A stretch of 10,386 nucleotides of DNA from the NCBI GenBank assembly GCA_003024985.2, contig PXIH01S0040075.1; one strand, written 5' to 3'. Within the stretch, counting starts at the first letter, position 1, and each line of letters opens with the position of its first letter. Below, piece after piece: positions 1 to 6,500 of this stretch. Origin of the DNA: Euperipatoides rowelli. Lineage: Eukaryota; Onychophora; Udeonychophora; Euonychophora; Peripatopsidae. The notes beneath the pieces are model-generated. The model was given only the letters and a program-made list of their open reading frames with translations. It made no database searches and was not told the origin of the DNA. The position numbers were made by a program, and so were the translations under genes.

Positions 1-471
1 GTCCGGCCCCGTAGATCTTTATCCTGGAGTCGTCCATAAGCTGGGCCCACGTTGGAAAACCCTGGTAAGTTTAAGGGCCCTTGAGCTATAGTTGCATTGG
101 GGCCCATTTTCTTTAGTTAAGCCACTGGTTCAAGCTAAGAAATCACAAAACATTGAACAAATCCTGGTACACCAAGCCATTGCTAAACTTCTCAAAACCA
201 AACAAAATGGTCTGTAGCGCCATCTATTGACCACAAAATTTTTTTGAATTGATAAACAAATTGCAGCAAATGGTACAGTATGTGAATATGACTTTTGGTT
301 CGTAAGTTATGTGAATTGTTATCATAAAGGTAATTCTCGGACAACCTGTGTTGTGAAAAGGTGCAAATGGTAATTATGATTAGGCAAATACTGTAGGTTG
401 GATCAACTTCTATGACAAAAATAATATTAGTATAAACTGCTTAAAATTATACATGAAAAAAAAAAAAATAC
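1..471 (-). other. Partial BOP1 intron, left edge
   Basis: This is intron sequence after the donor at 471-470. I recognise no gene or complete mobile element. It has a GC-richer patch at 1-105, repeatedly carrying GGGCCC, unlike the AT-rich remainder, and the short motif GCGCCATCTATTG near 219. The GC patch may be a repeat edge entering from outside the window. Confidence 0.5.
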
Positions 472-579
472 CTTCTTTATTGGGAGATATTCTGGAGGGG
501 GATTATAAGACTCTCCATGGCCAGGGAGCTTAATCTTCGGGGCAGCTAAATAATGTTGCATACGTCTGTTCAATTCAGC
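472..579 (-). CDS. BOP1: BOP1 exon e (last exon in the window)
   Basis: The 108-bp exon of 36 codons encodes [20 protein letters not shown] and then [16 protein letters not shown]. [16 protein letters not shown] is a signature of BOP1/Erb1. The acceptor is TTTCATTACAG/GCT; the donor is AAG/GTATTTTT, followed by an A-run on the plus strand. An open frame runs on past both splice sites (427-651), but that is intron read-through. In other BOP1 proteins the next segment is an acidic linker followed by a conserved VPAYxRF block; neither is convincingly present further left. Confidence 0.94.
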
Positions 580-3500
580 CTGTAATGAAAGAAATAAAAA
601 AAATAAAAAATGGATACACTTCAGAATAGCCGATTCCAAGATACCCACCATACCAGAAGTAAATTACTGTACCTTTTTTTTTACATTCTTAATCTTTATC
701 CTAATCAGAAATCTAACTCCAACTAACGTAGTTTAACATTAATTACACAACAACTGGTATGTCGGCCATCTTGGAATCAGCAAATGTTCAAGCTAAGATG
801 GCTACCATACCAAAAGTAAATAACCTTTTTTTTTTACATGCATAATCTTTGCCCTAACTTCAACTAACATAGTTTAACATTAAATGAGAAATTACACATT
901 AACTGGTATGTCGGCCATCTTGGGATCATCTATTCTAGAAATCGCACCCAAAAANTTTTATAGAATACTGTATAAATTCAATTTTTTTTTTTTAAAGAGT
1001 GATAGAAAAATTAAACATAATAATCATAATTAGAATATATTAATAGAAAATAATGTATCTAAATCTGTTTTTAATTATTACAAATACAGTAAATCCTTAA
1101 TTTACACAAGGGATGTGTTACTCGGGACCTTTGTAAATATATGTTAACAAAAAAAAAAAGATGGCCATTTAATATTTCAATCTGAGAAGTAATTCAAATA
1201 TATTTGACATACCTGTTCATCATTCTCCCAAAGCATGGAATACACTGGCCCTTTTTCTGGCCTCGGCTTGGGCTTAATCCAACCCATTTTGATCGCATGA
1301 ACCATTTTACTAACCTGAAAAACAAAATTAAATGGTTTTAATTTTTTTTTTAATCTTGTTTTTATTGTAATACCAAACTTTAATCTTATAAAATTTATTC
1401 TAAGAATATTTCTGTTATTTTACCATTTCACACTGAAACAAAGTGCGAGCGGAACATCATATCAGATATTCACTTCACACGTCTCAAAAACGATTTCACT
1501 CAATAGCATAACTATTGCCTTGCTTTCAAAAGCTCGGAGAATAAAAATTTCTTATAACGACAAAGAGAGAATGAAAATTAGCTTTCTGTTTCAAAGGATG
1601 ATTTAGTGAAGCACAGAATTAATGTACAGTAGTTCTGAATTTACACAGGGATATGTTTCTGAAAAATGGCATGTACTGTAAATCAAAAAACGTTTTCCAT
1701 AGGAAGCAATACTAAGCTGGGTTAAGGGAAGTGATTAAAAAATATTCATTTACTGTATTTTCTTCATACAAACTGTACATTCCTGTAAATAAAGCGAAAG
1801 GTATGCAATATGTCCCAATTTTGGTGGGACTGTCAAACTTTGAGAGAGAAAATGAGTAAGTACCGCCCCTACATCGTGTAACACAATCTTCTGTCGGCGG
1901 AACATGGAGGCTTTTATGTTCAGCCATTTTTATTCTTTTTTAAGTAATTAACCAACAGCTATGTTTATATTTTCCAGTATCCAGAATTTTTATTTTATAC
2001 AAATTAATTAATAACAACATTGCTGTATGCAAGTACGAGCACAGCCAAGCTCCAGGTTCCAACCAGTTATTGTAACCAGAATTATTTTCTAGATACCTGT
2101 TTCCTGTCCAGCCGATGGCTTCCACCATATATATTTTACATTTTTTTTAGGAAGGTCGATACACTTTATGACCGTCATAATATGAAGAATAGAAAACAGT
2201 GAGGAATCAACACAAGACTTAGAAACAAGAATAAGATTGTTTTTTTATCATTAAGAAATAAGAATAAAATAAAAATAACAATAAACTATATACCACTTAC
2301 TTTCTCCTTTTCAATTAGAGAAGGAATGAAGCTACGTTTATGCTCCGGCCTATTTGAAACAGGATGTATCATAACTTCATTGGTAAAAAAGTCTACAAAA
2401 GGCTGCAAATAAAAGAAAAAAATCACAGTCGTACATCAAATTTAAATCGACTTTGAATAAAAATACTGTTTGAAATGTATATGAAATATAATGCATCCTA
2501 ACTATTATGTTTAATAAATGGTTAATCGGTTCATTGATCTTTTAAAAAATCCCACCAATGAAAAATACTGAAGCAAAAACTCCGTTCTTTTCAGTCCAGC
2601 TTGTTAATGCTCATTTTTCATACTAACATTTAATGACATTTTGAACACGAGCAAAATTAATCGGTGGATAACATGCTATAAAAATACAGGGAAATAAAAA
2701 AGACCGATAAACAAAAAGGGTAAAACTGAATAGCTAATCTAAGCAGCATGCAAAATTCACCCGACTGGTCATCTGAGACGAATGCAATTTTTTACAGGCA
2801 AGTTAATTTCTAAACCTGGTCGTCCATAGGAAGAGTGATAAAATTTTTAAATTATCAGGGAACCCCTGGCCAAGAGTATTTTATATTTTCATTTACAAGT
2901 CAGAATTATACTGAATTCGCTAATATTTCCACATAAACTTCTTTACATTATTGTGATTGGATTTAAAATTGCTTCTAAAAATTAATCAATTCTTACATGT
3001 TTCTTTCAACATAAACTTTTACCAAACATTTATAAAACATACCAATCATCAAAACCACATTGTCATTTTGAAATATTTTTAATATCACTCCATTCATTGA
3101 TTATTTACATTTTAACCATTATGTGTTCCAGCGATTGCTTCTTCGCTGAAGATATTTAATCACATTGATTTAAATTTTAATTCGTTCTCACTTTGCAGAC
3201 ATTCTATATAATAAAAAAACTTAATCCACCATTAATTGCATTTCAATAAAATAAAAACTCTCTGTATAAAGGGCTAAATATACCAACGCACTATTTTTAG
3301 AATCTATGCACGAGAATATTTCATCAGATATACTGTATTAGCAAGATGGTTTGGTTGTGCAAATAGACTGATTGGTTATCAAACTCGTTCTTGTAGTCTG
3401 TCCAATGTTAACATATTTAAATACCCTACAAGTTTATATTAGGAATAGTTATTAGAATATTTAAAATACCTCGTAAGGATTGTAATTTGAATTAGGATAT

Positions 3501-6500
3501 CTTCCTCTTTGTATTCTTTGAATGATATCTATTTCTTCATCCGTTAGTAAAACCTTTTGACCTGTCATTTTATCTTTCACAGTTCTCCTGAAAAATAAAA
3601 AAAATAAGTATTTTAATATGTGATACTCTCAATCTTATAATTAAATAAAATTAAATGAAAAATCAAAGTATATACAATATATAGAGCCAGCCAGAATAAG
3701 GTTACTACACTTCAATGATTTCAATGTATGTGAATTACTTTATCCAATGAGTAAATATTTTTAAAAAGAAATTTACTTAACCTTTAAATCTTCATATTTT
3801 AATACCATCAGCTTTTTTAATCTTTAAAACCTCTTAAAAATTGTTAAATTAGCAAGATTTTATTTTCTGTCACTCGGAAATACTGCACATTGCAATCAAG
3901 CATTATAACCAGACGCTTGTTTAATTTTATTATTTTCAGAGCGTCTTGAATATTCCGCGATCAAGCTTCTTTTTATTGTAGTGCATGTGAAATCTATCTC
4001 TAGTAGATTACAGACACTACTGTGTCCCATTCATCAGTTAAGTCACATAAGATTGTCATCGCTAGGTTTCCATCTTCAATATTATCTCCTATGTTGTTTA
4101 ATTTTGCTACAGTTTCGTTTATCTGCCCTAAATACTTTTCCATAGTCGTAAGAGTGTAACTTTCTCCTAGTTGTATTATTCGAAATTTACTGTCTCTGGG
4201 GGCATAAAGTCTTTGTAGTTCTTCCCAGACTTCCTTTGCTGAGTTCAGATGCCTTATATGCATCTGGTGGTCATCACAGATAGAAAGTGTGATTTTTCGC
4301 TCAGCCTTTTCCTTTTAAGATGTATTTTTGCTTAACGTCATCTTGCTCATCATCATTTGGCCTTGTTTTCCCTGGCTCTATTGTTTTCCACAAATTATTG
4401 TCAATTAGTATCATCTTCATCTGATAGGACCTTGATGAGTACTTTAACCCTTTTAATTTGCTGATTAAACTTTTATTTTCCGACATTCTTTTACTCGATT
4501 CTATCATTCCATTTAGATTGGGTTTTTTCTTTCTCTTGACTAAGTTGACTTGACAGGGCTGGGTGGCTAGGGCCTGGACCCATAACCCTTGTTGAGTTAA
4601 TATGCGTAGTGGAAGTGAGGAAACATAGGTAAGTTTAAGAAAACATCTTTAAGTAACTAATTAATGATAACTTCAGTATAAGAACATTTTATGCAACAGG
4701 ATAAGAGATATTCGAATTTATATACAGTATTTACACTAACAAACAGTGCATGACCACTATAGTTAATTAGTGGGCATTGTTATAACTAAGTCATCAATCA
4801 AACTATTATATTACCAATGGAGTTCTAAGTATTACAAAACTATTCTTCTTCTTTGCCATGCCAATTTTGAATAAACAAAGAATAAATAAGTATGGTAACA
4901 GTTGCTAGTGACAACCACCTAAATTTTCATGAGTTTTGAAAGGAATTACTTTTTAGAAAAGAATTTGACAGAACAAATAAAGAGAAAAGGCTTGGGTTTT
5001 TATTAAACTAATTAAATAAAATAATTATAATTCAAGTTAAATTTAGTGGGAGTGGAACTGTGACACCCTCTCTAGCTAAAGCTACAGTAAGTACACACGT
5101 TCATTCCTGGTCTTAAGTTTTGGAATGACACTCCAGGATCGTTATCGATTGTGTACACACATTCATTCCATTTCCTCAAACGATATTTATTCAGTCAAGA
5201 AAGGAAAATTTTCACGAGGCAGATTTTACTGAAGTAATTACTGTATTTCCTGGTTTGCACTTTTGCTACTATTTATTAATCGATGGATCAAATAAATTTA
5301 AAGTTCATTAAAAAAAGGAAAATATGGGCAAAAGAATGGCTTATGAACAGAGAAAAGTTTTCTGACATGAATTTATTAAATAAATTTAAAGTACATAAAA
5401 AAATAGGAAAACATGGGCAAAAGAATGGCTTAAGAAAGTTTTCTGACATGAATTACTAAATAAACTTCGCTTAAGTAATCCATGTGACTATAGAATGGAT
5501 GACAAAATCTTCAACATTCTATTACGACTCATTACCTCATTACGCCTTATATTTGTAAACAAAATATAAACATGAGATTTTATTTTAACTTTCCGTAAGC
5601 ATGGATTGTTTTTGTATATTTGTATAAAATCTTACAAAAACTCAGGTGAATTAATGAAAACGCGATTATCTTGTGCGATTTCCTTGAGAGATAATCTAAG
5701 TAGACCAAAGCGCGGAACTATTAACAAAGTCAAACTGCGCTAAAGTATAGAAAGATGCTGCCTCCGAATCCTTCCCGTTAGTGTATGCGCATGGTGTTTC
5801 ACATCTAGTTTATTGTGTACCTATGGTCACTTTTTGAGTGTCATTCCTGGAATTCCCGGATTTCTGAAAGAACAGCAATCCATCACTCCAAAAATAACTG
5901 TCACGTTCCGTGAATGAAGGCCGTACACACGATGAGGAAAGTGACGTTTTGGAGCGTTCATTCCAAAACTTAAATCCAGGAATGACCGTGTGTACTAAGC
6001 TTAATAACCATTTACGCTAATTTCTTAGACTTATTTTGAGTAATAAGAAGATTATTTTTATAACTTTTAAGTTAAAGCTTAAAGCTAATCTTATTAAAAG
6101 GGAATGATTAAAGAGCAACGGAAAAAAAATCTAATATTTTTGTCAAGCATTTCTGTAGTAGATACTGGACTTGAAAATTAAAAAAGGATTATAAATGTTT
6201 AATTTAAATCAATGAAATGTTTTATTCAGGATAGAGTCCAGAATATTTTGATTTTGTATGTGTTAAGGCCTATTTTTTAATAGTGCTTTGATGGCTTATA
6301 TTGCCATCAGTTTTACAGCTCCTTGGAATTTTGTGAGGTCATCCAGCAATAGGGTTATATTTGTTTAAAACATATTGGCTCTTTCTGCTTTGATAAACTG
6401 GGGTTTTTTTTTTTTTAATGGGCCAAAGATAAGTAGGGAGAGTGGCAGCTTTGGGGTGCTGCTACAAGCTTAAATCTTAACGCCATTGTAAAGTGGCTTT

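Larger units (their letters stand above)
5088..5998. mobile_element. PIF/Harbinger DNA transposon, internally deleted derivative
   Basis: The element spans 5091-5995 (905 bp) and is flanked by a perfect TAA duplication (5088-5090, 5996-5998), matching the 3-bp TWA target duplication of PIF/Harbinger. The ends are inverted: GTACACACGTTCATTCCTGG on the left against GTACACACGGTCATTCCTGG, the reverse complement of the right end. Both continue with TTAAGTTTTGGAATGA, so about 38 bp match with few differences, and weaker similarity runs to about 100 bp. A second GTGTACACACATTCATTCC motif near 5150 makes a subterminal direct repeat of the tip. The interior holds remnants of the transposase N-terminus. 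The catalytic domain and the Myb-like partner gene are missing, so it could move only with help in trans. Confidence 0.85.

Noticed and set aside
13-58. A possible further BOP1 exon on the minus strand, because one frame reads GPAYGR, recalling the VPAYGRF block
   Set aside because: Only those few residues agree. The following residues do not match the RCLDLYLCPR region, the acceptor tract is poor, and the linker that should come first is missing.
1712-1927. 71-codon minus-strand frame
   Set aside because: It overlaps the Tigger-like repeat region, has no recognisable domain and has no BOP1 similarity.
1940-2202. Overlapping 60-62-codon frames on both strands
   Set aside because: No known motif, and both lie in intron sequence. 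Frames this short are expected by chance.
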